From Lachnospiraceae bacterium UBA3785 (lineage in GTDB: Bacteria; Bacillota; Clostridia; Lachnospirales; Lachnospiraceae), in contig DFFD01000128.1 of NCBI GenBank assembly GCA_002369495.1, forward strand, positions 1-7,511: a stretch of 7,511 nucleotides of DNA, written 5' to 3'. Below are positions 1-6,930 of this stretch, one piece after another. The translations under genes were made by a program, and so were the position numbers. Positions within the stretch are counted from its first letter, which is position 1. Every line of letters starts with the position of its first letter. Under the pieces are notes generated by a model. The model was given only the letters and a program-made list of their open reading frames with translations. It did no database searches and was not told the origin of the DNA.

Positions 1-167
1 GCCTTGCAGATGGAAAGGGCCTGCTTATCGGTGTTCGCACCGACGAACTCCACGCCGCCGATGGTCTCGTCCACCATGCGGTTCACGGCATTGTTTCCGC
101 CGCCGCCGACGCCCACGACAATAATTCTTGCAGCTGCTTCCGCTTCATTCGTAGTGATCTCTAACAA
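1..167 (-). CDS. ftsZ: Cell division GTPase FtsZ, N-terminal fragment (3' end outside window)
   Basis: FtsZ is the tubulin-like GTPase that polymerises into the cytoplasmic Z-ring and recruits the division machinery. Only the first 55 codons are present; the gene continues past the left edge. The translation starts (M)[14 protein letters not shown] and continues into the first beta strand and glycine-rich nucleotide loop, [17 protein letters not shown], then [15 protein letters not shown], which is diagnostic for FtsZ. The start is read as TTG at 167-165: this is the only start codon in frame after a strong Shine-Dalgarno (AAGGAGG, 182-176) at a suitable distance, and it gives the usual short N-terminal tail. 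It lies about 100 nt after ftsQ, preceded by its own candidate promoter and leader hairpin. The GTPase catalytic loop and C-terminal tail cannot be judged. Family assignment is very secure; the TTG start is likely. Confidence 0.96.
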   Translation of the reverse strand, partial: MLEITTNEAEAAARIIVVGVGGGGNNAVNRMVDETIGGVEFVGANTDKQALSICK

Positions 168-173
168 AACAAA

Positions 174-182
174 TTCCTCCTT
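174..182 (-). promoter_or_regulatory. Strong ribosome binding site of ftsZ
   Basis: The minus strand reads AAGGAGGAA, a near-perfect match to the anti-Shine-Dalgarno sequence. It ends 6 nt before the TTG codon at 167-165. No ATG or GTG stands in frame at a usable distance, so this site decides the ftsZ start. A very strong site combined with a weak TTG codon suggests a tuned rather than maximal initiation rate; this last point is inference. Confidence 0.85.
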
Positions 183-186
183 ATAA

Positions 187-202
187 CCGCCCTCCCGGGC
201 GA
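187..202 (-). promoter_or_regulatory. Small GNRA-loop hairpin in the ftsZ leader
   Basis: On the minus strand CGCCC (201-197), GGGA (196-193) and GGGCG (192-188) form a five-pair GC stem with a GNRA-type tetraloop, which a U-G wobble pair (202 with 187) can extend. It lies 5-7 nt upstream of the ftsZ Shine-Dalgarno. No U tract follows, so it is not a terminator. It could position or protect the start region of the ftsZ transcript or bind a regulator. The structure is read directly from the sequence; a function is inferred only from position. Confidence 0.45.
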
Positions 203-225
203 AGCATATACTTCTTCATCAAAAC

Positions 226-265
226 AAAACGCATCAATACTATGATAAGAGTTTTGACGCGTTTT
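226..265 (-). repeat. 12-bp inverted repeat after ftsQ, possible weak terminator or operator
   Basis: On the minus strand AAAACGCGTCAA (265-254) and TTGATGCGTTTT (237-226) are inverted copies with one mismatch that becomes a G-U pair in RNA, so a 12-pair stem with a 16-nt loop is possible. It begins one base after the ftsQ stop and is followed by TTTT, G, TTTT (229-221), a weak U-rich run. It may partly terminate transcripts coming from ftsQ. In DNA form it covers the spacer, the -10 element and the predicted start point of the candidate ftsZ promoter, so a dimeric repressor site is the alternative. The long loop and interrupted U run argue against a strong terminator. Confidence 0.5.
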
Positions 266-270
266 ATCAA
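242..270 (-). promoter_or_regulatory. Candidate sigma-A promoter for ftsZ
   Basis: The minus strand carries TTGATA (270-265) and TATCAT (247-242) separated by exactly 17 nt. Each matches the housekeeping consensus (TTGACA, TATAAT) at five of six positions. Transcription would begin near 235 and give a leader of about 68 nt before the ftsZ TTG codon. The -35 element overlaps the last codons and TGA of ftsQ. An ftsZ promoter separate from the upstream dcw transcript is known in other bacteria, which makes this plausible; the start site is not shown by the sequence. Confidence 0.6.
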
Positions 271-1061
271 GATTTTTTTTCATGGAAATGAACATCTTTT
301 TGCGATCCGACGATGTTTTTAAGGTCCAGCGTGCCGCTTTTCCCCTTCACCTCGGGCATGATCCTTGAAAGCGCCGCCAGTTTTTCCGAAAGATCGTCGA
401 AACTGCCCATCTCTGCTTCAAGTTCGCCGAAAATGATCGTCATGTTCTCATTTTCATCAAATACGATGCGGTCGGCGTAAACGCCCTCCTCTTTGCACCA
501 GTCCCGCACCGCCGCGATATCCTCAAAAAATGTCTTCCGGATCCCGAGGCTCAGGCCGCGTGAAGGCTCCTTCACCTCGTGCGTCTTCGGATCCTCCGGA
601 AGGGGGATGCCTTCGCAGAGCGGGATGAAATTCCGTTCATTTTTCTCCTCGGCCTGCTCCCGGGAGAACATGAGCGTCCCGCTGCGGTTGAAATACCAGC
701 AGGCATCGCCCGCCTCCATGCAGCCCGTGATGTCCTTCTCGTTCACACGGACCCTGAGGGTCTTCGCATCGGAAAATGAACACGCAAGCGACCTCACAAA
801 AGGAAGCTCGCCCGGAGCCCTGCCGTTGTTTAAAAGACAGGCCAGGACGATGCTGTTTCCCGGAGCCCTCTTAAGAACGGTGTCTCTGACTTCCTCCGCG
901 CTCTCGTGGGCATTTCCGGAGATCTCAATGCGTTCCACCGGCAGGAACGCGACCGCCGATACGAAGAGAAGGATGAGGAGCAGCACAATAAAACGGAGTG
1001 CCGGCACATATCCGGCACCCTTCCGCTTCTTTTTCTTACTCCGCAAGCTCTTCCCTGACAT
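267..1061 (-). CDS. ftsQ: Cell division protein FtsQ/DivIB
   Basis: FtsQ/DivIB is a bitopic divisome protein that joins FtsL and DivIC/FtsB-type partners in regulating septal peptidoglycan synthesis outside the membrane. The 264-residue product has a short, very basic cytoplasmic tail (lysine/arginine-rich, residues 4-14), one membrane segment at about 21-40 and an extracytoplasmic region. The latter opens with VERIEISGN (42-50), the typical first strand of a POTRA domain, which extends to about residue 108; a beta-type domain follows (about 110-252), then a short charged tail. The ATG lies inside the end of murD (26-nt overlap). The only purine-rich site is a distant GGAG at 1080-1077, so translation is probably coupled to murD. 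The ectodomain has six cysteines (75, 94, 114, 121, 149, 189). Sequence identity to known FtsQ is expected to be low, so the call rests on architecture, the POTRA motif and position between murD and ftsZ. Confidence 0.87.
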   Translation of the reverse strand: MSGKSLRSKKKKRKGAGYVPALRFIVLLLILLFVSAVAFLPVERIEISGNAHESAEEVRDTVLKRAPGNSIVLACLLNNGRAPGELPFVRSLACSFSDAKTLRVRVNEKDITGCMEAGDACWYFNRSGTLMFSREQAEEKNERNFIPLCEGIPLPEDPKTHEVKEPSRGLSLGIRKTFFEDIAAVRDWCKEEGVYADRIVFDENENMTIIFGELEAEMGSFDDLSEKLAALSRIMPEVKGKSGTLDLKNIVGSQKDVHFHEKKS

Positions 1062-2409
1062 ATTTCTTGAAATCGTCTCCCCTCACTTCATAATTCGGGA
1101 ACTCGCCCCATGAAGCGCAGGCCGGCGAGAGCAGGACCGCATCGCCCGCCTCCGCGTGGTCGCGGCAGAAATCCATCGCCTCCCGCATCGTCGGAAGAAG
1201 GACGATCTTCTCCTCCGGGAAGCCCACCTCAAGGGCCGCGTCGCGGATATCGAAGCGGGTCTTGCCCTCGAGGACGAACCATTTGACCTTATCCCCGAAA
1301 CAGCGGATCCAGTCGCGGTAATCGGAGCCCTTGTCGTAGCCGCCCCCGATGAGCAGGGTCGGCCGCTTCATGGCAAGGATGCCCTTGATTGCGGCGTCCG
1401 GGTTCGTGCCCTTGGAATCGTTGTACCAGGCCACACCGCGCTTCTCCGCGACGAACTCGATTCTGTGCGGGACCGGCTTGAAGCGGAGGCAGGTGGCAGC
1501 GATGCTCTGTAAGGATACGCCCGCGGCGATCGCCATCGCGGCGGCGGCCATCACATTTTCATGGTTGTGGGTGCCCGGAAGCATGAGATCGTCGGTATCG
1601 AGCAGGATCTCGTGCCGGCCGCCCCGGGTGACGAGGATCTTCGTCCCGTCCATGCAGATCCCGTCCGGGATATAGCGCGCCGAGGAGAACCAGAAGACGT
1701 CGGCCGGACATTCCTTCACGCCGAACTCACGGAGGACCGGATCCTCGTAGTTCAGGACGCAGACGTCGTCCTTCGTCTGGTTTTTCGTAATAAGCTCCTT
1801 GCACCGGATGTACTCCGCCATCGTGTGGTGGCGGTTCATGTGGTCCTCGGTGATGTTGAGGATCGAGGAGACCGCCGGATGGAAGGTGTCGCAGGTCTCC
1901 AGCTGGAAGCTCGAGAGCTCCGCGACGAAGACGGCGTCCTTCGTGCTGCCCGGGACAGCTCCGGCAAATGAATTGCCGATATTGCCGACGATATAGACCT
2001 CCGGGCAGGCGTCCTGCATGATCGCGCCGAGCAGCGACGTCGTCGTTGTCTTCCCGTTGGTGCCGGTCACGCCGAGCACTCTCCCGCTTCTCGCCAGCCA
2101 TGCCAGCTCGATCTCTCCGATGACCGGAACGCCGGCCGCCTTAAGCGCCAGCACGTCCGCGCAGTCGGTCGGCACGCCCGGGCTCAGGACCGCGAGCGCA
2201 AGCGTCGCGATCACCTCCTCCGGCAGGCTGCCCGTGAAGGCGGCTGCCTTTTCGGGGCAGCTGAGGCCTTCCTTCATTTTCTGCGGGTCGAGGTTTTTAT
2301 TTCCGTCATAGAGCACCGGACATGCCCCGAGGTAAAGCAGCAGCTCGGCGGCGCCGATCCCGCTCTTTCCCGCTCCGAATACAAGTACGTTTTTTCCTTT
2401 AAGTTCCAT
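1036..2409 (-). CDS. murD: UDP-N-acetylmuramoyl-L-alanine--D-glutamate ligase (MurD)
   Basis: MurD is the cytoplasmic Mur ligase that adds D-glutamate to UDP-MurNAc-L-Ala with ATP, the second amino-acid step of peptidoglycan precursor synthesis. The 457-residue length is normal. An N-terminal Rossmann-like domain has VLVFGAGKSG (8-17) and LSPGVP (75-80), which bind the UDP sugar. The central ATPase domain has the P-loop GVTGTNGKTT (113-122), GNIG (142-145), ELSSFQLE (164-171), NITEDHMNRH (185-194) and HNHEN (281-285). The C-terminal domain has YNDSKGTNPDA (329-339), LIGGGYDKG (353-361) and SPACASWGEFPNYEVRG (428-444). The SPACAS/RG signature separates it from MurC, MurE and MurF. It starts 15 nt after the mraY stop, with AAAGG about 9 nt before the ATG, and its 3' end overlaps ftsQ by 26 nt. 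No key residue appears missing. Confidence 0.97.
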   Translation of the reverse strand: MELKGKNVLVFGAGKSGIGAAELLLYLGACPVLYDGNKNLDPQKMKEGLSCPEKAAAFTGSLPEEVIATLALAVLSPGVPTDCADVLALKAAGVPVIGEIELAWLARSGRVLGVTGTNGKTTTTSLLGAIMQDACPEVYIVGNIGNSFAGAVPGSTKDAVFVAELSSFQLETCDTFHPAVSSILNITEDHMNRHHTMAEYIRCKELITKNQTKDDVCVLNYEDPVLREFGVKECPADVFWFSSARYIPDGICMDGTKILVTRGGRHEILLDTDDLMLPGTHNHENVMAAAAMAIAAGVSLQSIAATCLRFKPVPHRIEFVAEKRGVAWYNDSKGTNPDAAIKGILAMKRPTLLIGGGYDKGSDYRDWIRCFGDKVKWFVLEGKTRFDIRDAALEVGFPEEKIVLLPTMREAMDFCRDHAEAGDAVLLSPACASWGEFPNYEVRGDDFKKYVREELAE

Positions 2410-2424
2410 ATCAGAATGCCTTTC

Positions 2425-3384
2425 TCAGATGGCGATGATCGCCAGGATTGCGAGAAGTACCGTCACGATCGTGAAGTTCGCGACGACCTGCGTCTCCGAC
2501 CAGCCCGACAGCTCAAAGTGGTGATGGATCGGAGCCATCTTGAAAATGCGCTTCCCGTGCGTCAGCTTGAAATACCCGACCTGCATCATGACCGAGAGCA
2601 CCTCGACGACATAGATGAGGCCGACGATCAGCACATAGAGCGGCATCTCCAGCATGTAGGCGGTCCCGATGACGAACCCGCCGAGCGCGAGCGAACCGGT
2701 GTCGCCCATGAAGACTTTCGCCGGATGCGCATTGTAGACGAGGAAGCCCAGCAGCGCGCCGCCGACCGCCGAGGAGATCGGCGCGACCCCGCCGTGAAGC
2801 AAGATCGATGCGATCGTGAAAAATGCCGCCACGACCGCCGTGACCGACGAGGCAAGCCCGTCCACGCCGTCGGTGAAATTAACCCCGTTCACAGTGCCGG
2901 CGATAGCAAAGACCAGCAGCGGCCATTTCAGGATCCCGATCTCAAGCGTCTTTCCGCCCGTAAACGGGATGCGGAGCGCCATCGAGACGTCTGTGAAGCG
3001 CGAAATGTAAAGCCCGAAAACGACTATGATGACCAGCTCGAGCGCAAACTTCTGCCACGGCAGCAGGCCGTCAGAACGCCGTTTCACGACCTTCAGGTAA
3101 TCGTCCAGGAAACCCAGCAGGCCGTAGGCCAGCGTGAGGAAAAGCACCGGTCCCGTCCTGGGATAGCGGGAAATAAAAAGCAGCCCGGTCACCGTGATTG
3201 CCAGAAGAAACATGATGCCGCCCATGGTCGGCGTCCCCGCTTTTTTCTTGTGTGCTTCGACGCCCAGCTCTCTCTCGGTCTGCCCCGCTTTTAAGCGGAT
3301 GAGGAACGGTATCAGGACCGGTCCCATCGCCGCGGTGATCGCGAACGCGATAAAAGCAGGAACAAGGTCAAACAGAAATGACAT
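2425..3384 (-). CDS. mraY: Phospho-N-acetylmuramoyl-pentapeptide-transferase (MraY, lipid I synthase)
   Basis: MraY is the integral membrane enzyme that transfers phospho-MurNAc-pentapeptide from UDP to undecaprenyl phosphate, making lipid I. The 319-residue protein has about ten hydrophobic segments across its length and the family signatures in order: KKKAGTPTMGG (46-56), the paired aspartates in GFLDDYLK (91-98), NFTDGVDGLA (169-178), FMGDTGSLALGG (225-236) and the HHH motif in APIHHHFE (284-291). The aspartates D94, D95 and D228 and the histidine triad correspond to the Mg-binding and catalytic residues of the family. The ATG follows AGAGGGG with a 7-nt gap. The gene begins 68 nt after the PBP stop and ends 15 nt before murD. 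The pairing of TPTMGG with HHHFE is specific to MraY rather than the related WecA or TagO. Confidence 0.97.
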   Translation of the reverse strand: MSFLFDLVPAFIAFAITAAMGPVLIPFLIRLKAGQTERELGVEAHKKKAGTPTMGGIMFLLAITVTGLLFISRYPRTGPVLFLTLAYGLLGFLDDYLKVVKRRSDGLLPWQKFALELVIIVVFGLYISRFTDVSMALRIPFTGGKTLEIGILKWPLLVFAIAGTVNGVNFTDGVDGLASSVTAVVAAFFTIASILLHGGVAPISSAVGGALLGFLVYNAHPAKVFMGDTGSLALGGFVIGTAYMLEMPLYVLIVGLIYVVEVLSVMMQVGYFKLTHGKRIFKMAPIHHHFELSGWSETQVVANFTIVTVLLAILAIIAI

Positions 3385-3419
3385 ATTCTAACCCCTCTTT
3401 CGATGATATGCAGCCATTT

Positions 3420-3448
3420 AGTTTACTACGAAAAGAGTTTTTATGCAA
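3420..3448 (-). promoter_or_regulatory. Weak candidate internal promoter before mraY
   Basis: The 68-nt PBP-mraY gap is one of the widest inside the operon. On the minus strand it holds TTGCAT (3448-3443) and TAAACT (3425-3420) with a 17-nt spacer. The -35 matches consensus at three positions and the -10 at four. The same TTGCAT hexamer with a 17-nt spacer is found at the candidate mraZ promoter. I see no terminator hairpin here. The match is poor enough to arise by chance; the spacing and the AT-rich gap are the only supports. Confidence 0.25.
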
Positions 3449-3452
3449 TCCC

Positions 3453-5447
3453 TTACGGGTGATCAATATCTGAAAGAAGGATCTCATTTTCCGGCATGAG
3501 CTCCTCATCCGGCTCGATCTCCAGATAGGGCAGGATCTGTTTCAGGATATTTCTCGCGATCCACTGCGGAAAACGGCTGTCATCCTGGGCCGCGAGGTTC
3601 GGCTCGTCCACGACGACGTAGATGAGGACCTGCGGATCCTCGTAGGGGACGAACCCGATAAAGGATACCAGGTAATCACCCTGGCCGCGCGGAAGTTTTT
3701 CTGCCGTGCCGGTCTTTCCGCCCATAGAGTAGCCGTTTACCTTCGCGTAGCGGGCGGTACCCGTCTCCACGGCATCGCGCATCGCCTCGCGGATGATCTC
3801 CGCGTTGGCGGAGGAGACGGTTTTCTTCTCCAGGACGCCGCCGTTTGCGGAAAGGACCGCGCCGTCCGCGCTGCGGATCTCCTGAACGACCGAAGGCCGG
3901 TACCAGCTGCCGCCGTTTGCGATCGATGCGATGGCGGCCGCCTCCTGGATCATCGTGCAGTTGATGCCCTGGCCGAACGATGCGGTTGCGAGCTCCATAT
4001 TGCTCATCTCATCCTCCCTGAAGAGGATGCCGGAGGCCTCGCCGGAGAGATCGATCCCGGTCCTGGCTCCGAACCCGAACACATGCTGGTAGCGGCACAG
4101 ATTCTCCTTGCCGGTCTTTGCGGCGATCTGCATGATGCTGTCGTTGCAGGAGTAGCTGATCGCCTGCCGGAGAGCCAAAAGGCCGTGGCCGTCCTCCTCG
4201 GCGCATTTGATCTTCGTCTCGTCGAACATCTCGAAGCCGTCGCACATGAAATGGTCATCCTCGGAGACGCTCCCGGTCTCGAGAGCCGCCGCGACCGTGA
4301 CGGGCTTGATCGTGGATCCGGGCTCATAGCCCGCGGAAATGCAGTAATTGGCCAGCACCTGCAGCATCTCCGTATCGCCTTCCTTCGTTTCCGCCATGGT
4401 GTTCGGATCGTAGGAGCCGTCCGCCGCCATCGCAAGGATCCGGCCGTTCTGCGGATTCATCACGATCGCTCCGACATGGTCGGCTGCCGCCCTTTCCTCC
4501 GCATAATTGTCGTAAAGTTCCATGAAGCGGTCGATCTCCCCCTGCACGGCCCGCTCGATATTGATGTCCAGGGAAGTGACCAGCGTGTTCCCGGCTTCCG
4601 GCTCGATGATGCTCCTTTGGATATAGTCGGAGGCATTTTCGCTCCAGTAGGAGTAGCGCCGCCCTTCCTGCCCGGAAAGCTCGTCGTTGTAATAACTCTC
4701 GAGGCCGTAGCCGGACGGTTCTCCGCTGCCCGACGGGATCCCGATGACGCCGGCACCCAGCGCGCCGAACGGGTAATAGCGGACGTAGACTTCCTCAAAG
4801 GAGACGCCGACGATCCCCCTGCGCTCCCGCTGCACGCCGGAGAGCTTAAGCTCAGCCGCCATGCGCTCCGCGGCGTGCTCCTCGTCGTCCGGGATCTCCT
4901 CCAGCGCGTCCTGCTGGACCTTGATCTGCTCATCCAGGACCGCCTTATAGAGGCTGAACTTATCCGCCTCGCTCACCGTGAGCAGCTGCCTGCCCAGCAC
5001 GGAATAGTAGTGGAGATTTTTCTTCTGCTCATCCGTAAAAAGCTTCCGGAGTTCCTCGGTATCCGCCCCGTAGACGCCCCCGAGCGCCCGGAGCGTCGGC
5101 TCGATATAGGGCGTCGTCTCCGTATCGCCGTCCTTCACGGTCTGGCCGATGAGTTTTATGTCAATGATCAGCCTGTACTTCTTGACGGAGTTCGCCAGGA
5201 TATTGCCGTTCGCATCCAGGATCTCTCCCCGGCTCGCCGCGATGGCGGACTGCACGAACATGTTTCTTGTATTTTCCAGGACCCTGCTCTGATACTCCCG
5301 TCCCTTTACGACGTCGATATAGAAGATCCTGCCGATGAGACAAATGAAAACAAGCAGGACCGCCAAAAAGGATCCTGCCAGCTTGATCTTCAGTATTCTT
5401 CCGGGTTTTCCGCTCCGGCTCAGAAAGCCACCGCGTTTATGCCGCAT
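3453..5447 (-). CDS. Class B penicillin-binding protein, septal transpeptidase (FtsI/PBP2/SpoVD family)
   Basis: This is a monofunctional D,D-transpeptidase that cross-links peptidoglycan outside the membrane, normally paired with a SEDS glycosyltransferase. Using ATG at 5447 it has 664 residues: a basic tail (1-22), a signal-anchor helix (about 23-45), a PBP dimerisation/pedestal region starting at SRGEILDANGNILA (72-85) and a transpeptidase domain from about 325. The active-site motifs are intact: SxxK in EPGSTIKP (S378, K381), SxN as SCN (433-435) and KTG in GGKTGTAE (578-580). The protein ends in an acidic tail (about 643-664) with no PASTA domains, unlike Bacillus PBP2B and SpoVD. The start is chosen because GGGAGAGAAGAG lies just before this ATG and the anchor then sits normally; a reading from 5597 would add 50 residues without homologous character inside ftsL. 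It overlaps ftsL by 11 nt, implying translational coupling. Whether it serves vegetative division or spore cortex (SpoVD role) cannot be told, so no symbol is given. Confidence 0.93.
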   Translation of the reverse strand: MRHKRGGFLSRSGKPGRILKIKLAGSFLAVLLVFICLIGRIFYIDVVKGREYQSRVLENTRNMFVQSAIAASRGEILDANGNILANSVKKYRLIIDIKLIGQTVKDGDTETTPYIEPTLRALGGVYGADTEELRKLFTDEQKKNLHYYSVLGRQLLTVSEADKFSLYKAVLDEQIKVQQDALEEIPDDEEHAAERMAAELKLSGVQRERRGIVGVSFEEVYVRYYPFGALGAGVIGIPSGSGEPSGYGLESYYNDELSGQEGRRYSYWSENASDYIQRSIIEPEAGNTLVTSLDINIERAVQGEIDRFMELYDNYAEERAAADHVGAIVMNPQNGRILAMAADGSYDPNTMAETKEGDTEMLQVLANYCISAGYEPGSTIKPVTVAAALETGSVSEDDHFMCDGFEMFDETKIKCAEEDGHGLLALRQAISYSCNDSIMQIAAKTGKENLCRYQHVFGFGARTGIDLSGEASGILFREDEMSNMELATASFGQGINCTMIQEAAAIASIANGGSWYRPSVVQEIRSADGAVLSANGGVLEKKTVSSANAEIIREAMRDAVETGTARYAKVNGYSMGGKTGTAEKLPRGQGDYLVSFIGFVPYEDPQVLIYVVVDEPNLAAQDDSRFPQWIARNILKQILPYLEIEPDEELMPENEILLSDIDHP

Positions 5448-5928
5448 TCTCTTCTCTCCCGTCCGTACCGGCTGCTGCGGTACCCAGGCGGACGATCTGC
5501 CGCGCTTCCGGGTACCGCATCCCGTAATCATCCTGCGCCCTGCGGATAATCTCCTCCATGGGAATCTGTGAATACAGTTCATCCGCCAGCGCTTCACTTG
5601 TATTTCTGCAGTTCAGGACCTGTGTCTCGAGTTTCCTGATCTCGCTTCCCTGCTCCGAAACAGTGTGTTTCATCGTCAGGAAAAATGCCGCCGCCCCCAT
5701 GATCAGCACACAGGATAAAGCCAGCACAAGGATATCCGCACGGTTCTCACGTTCCCTGACTGCATTTTCAGCGGCCCGCTTCTTCTGAGCAGCCCTGTTA
5801 TCTCTCTTTTTTATCGGGCGGGAAACCTCTTCCGCACGTCTGACGGCACTGCCTTCAACATAGTAGCCGTCTCTCCCCATCCGTGCGGCGGAAGATTTCC
5901 CGCCGAAATTTACAGCATCCCGTTTCAT
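5437..5928 (-). CDS. ftsL: FtsL-like cell division protein
   Basis: FtsL is a small bitopic divisome protein whose extracellular coiled coil pairs with a DivIC/FtsB partner and with FtsQ to control the septal synthase. The product, 163 residues from ATG at 5928, has a long charged cytoplasmic tail (to about 64) rich in Arg, Lys and Glu. One membrane segment follows (about 65-86, DILVLALSCVLIMGAAAFF), then a coiled-coil-like stretch with leucine and valine spacing (about 90-118) and a terminal region containing RRAQDDYGMRYPEARQIV, like the GM-x-P-x-x-x-Q-I end of clostridial FtsL-type proteins. GTG at 5931 is also in frame, but GGGGGA (5940-5935) is spaced 6 nt from the ATG and only 3 from the GTG. 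It lies 45 nt after rsmH and overlaps the PBP gene by 11 nt. FtsL sequences diverge strongly, so the name rests on topology and position; a generic septum formation initiator protein is the alternative. Confidence 0.8.
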   Translation of the reverse strand: MKRDAVNFGGKSSAARMGRDGYYVEGSAVRRAEEVSRPIKKRDNRAAQKKRAAENAVRERENRADILVLALSCVLIMGAAAFFLTMKHTVSEQGSEIRKLETQVLNCRNTSEALADELYSQIPMEEIIRRAQDDYGMRYPEARQIVRLGTAAAGTDGREENAA

Positions 5929-5973
5929 CACGAGTCCCCCTTTTAAAGGAATGCACTCCCCTGCATCCCTTAT

Positions 5974-6915
5974 TTACCCAAAGTGTTTCTCGAACACTCT
6001 GAGCTTCGCGCTCTTCGACCGCGGGTTCGCCTCCATTTCCTCCTCCGAAGGCAGGATCGGTTTGCGGGTGATCACGCGTCCTTTGGACTTCTTCCCGCAC
6101 ACGCAGACCGGAAAATCCGGCGGGCAGGTGCAGGGGTTTTCATTTCTCCGGAAAGCCGCCTTCACAATGCGGTCCTCCAGCGAATGAAACGTGATCACGC
6201 ACAGCCTTCCTCCGTCGGAAAGAAGGTCGATCATGGCGTCCAGACTGTCAGACAGGGCTGTCAGTTCCCCGTTCAGCTCGATCCTCAGTGCCTGGAATGT
6301 CCTCTTCGCCGGATGTCCCCCCGTCTTCTGGACCTTCATCGGAATCGCCGCCTTTATGATCGAGGCTAACTCCCCAGTCGTCTCGATTTTCTTTCGGCTG
6401 CGCTCCTGCACGATGTGCTTCGCGATGTTCTTTGCGAACCGGTCTTCCCCATAGTCCCGGATGATCCGGTACAGCTCCGCCTCCGATGCTTCATTGACCA
6501 GATCCGCGGCTGTGCGCGTCTCCCGCTGGTCCATCCGCATGTCAAGCGGCGCATCCGCCATGTAGGAAAACCCCCGCTCCGCCGTGTCCAGCTGGTACGA
6601 GGATACGCCGAGGTCGAGAACGATCCCGTCGACCCGGCTGATCGACAGTGCGCGCAGGATCTCCGGCATCTCGCTGTAATTGCCCCTCACGATCGTGACT
6701 CTGTCACCGTAAGGCTTAAGGCGCTCCCCAGCAGCCTCAATTGCAGCCTGATCCCTGTCGATCCCGATAAGTCTGCCGGTAGATGAAAGGTGAGCCAGTA
6801 TCGCCTCCGAATGGCCTCCTCCGCCCAGGGTCCCGTCCGCATAAATGCCTTCCGGGCGTATGAGAAGGTTCTCGATCACCGCATCGCGCAGCACAGTTAC
6901 ATGATGGAATTCCAT
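5974..6915 (-). CDS. rsmH: 16S rRNA (cytosine(1402)-N(4))-methyltransferase RsmH (MraW)
   Basis: RsmH uses S-adenosylmethionine to methylate N4 of C1402 in the 16S rRNA decoding centre; the gene is almost always second in dcw clusters. The 313-residue product matches the family throughout. It has [10 protein letters not shown] (4-13), the SAM-binding loop [10 protein letters not shown] (27-36), GIDRDQ (51-56), [11 protein letters not shown] (96-106), RGFSY (114-118), LDMRMD (124-129), [18 protein letters not shown] (201-218), [18 protein letters not shown] (235-252) and the C-terminal [10 protein letters not shown] (297-306). The CxC-x6-CxC cluster (Cys 262, 264, 271, 273) sits where many homologues have cysteines. 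The ATG follows AAGGAG at a 4-nt gap. The gene begins 15 nt after mraZ and precedes the ftsL-like gene by 45 nt, so the three are almost surely cotranscribed. Confidence 0.97.
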   Translation of the reverse strand: MEFHHVTVLRDAVIENLLIRPEGIYADGTLGGGGHSEAILAHLSSTGRLIGIDRDQAAIEAAGERLKPYGDRVTIVRGNYSEMPEILRALSISRVDGIVLDLGVSSYQLDTAERGFSYMADAPLDMRMDQRETRTAADLVNEASEAELYRIIRDYGEDRFAKNIAKHIVQERSRKKIETTGELASIIKAAIPMKVQKTGGHPAKRTFQALRIELNGELTALSDSLDAMIDLLSDGGRLCVITFHSLEDRIVKAAFRRNENPCTCPPDFPVCVCGKKSKGRVITRKPILPSEEEMEANPRSKSAKLRVFEKHFG

Positions 6916-6930
6916 AAAACTCCTTTCCTG

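Noticed and set aside
1..167. Extra glycine in the FtsZ nucleotide loop (GVGGGGNN rather than GVGGAGNN)
   Set aside because: E. coli FtsZ also has a run of glycines here, so this is normal family variation.
226..280. Plus-strand terminator made by the 226-265 inverted repeat and the T run at 273-280
   Set aside because: The T run is 7 nt away from the stem, the loop is 16 nt and no plus-strand gene precedes it; the T run is simply the lysine/asparagine codons at the end of ftsQ read from the other side.
2416..3294. Plus-strand open frame (292 codons) opposite mraY
   Set aside because: The translation is an extremely charged, low-complexity run (Arg, Asp, His, Glu) and mirrors the hydrophobic codons of mraY on the other strand. 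It is a shadow.
4083..5549. Long plus-strand open frame (488 codons) opposite the PBP and ftsL genes
   Set aside because: It lies wholly antisense to genes with intact catalytic motifs. The product is rich in Arg, Asp, Leu and Val with no recognisable domain, as expected from the complement of GC-biased third positions, and no ribosome binding site was seen.
5448..5597. 50-residue N-terminal extension of the PBP gene
   Set aside because: The extension lies inside the ftsL frame, reads as Arg/Trp-rich sequence unlike any PBP start and has no suitable SD, whereas ATG 5447 has a good SD and the normal distance to the anchor helix.
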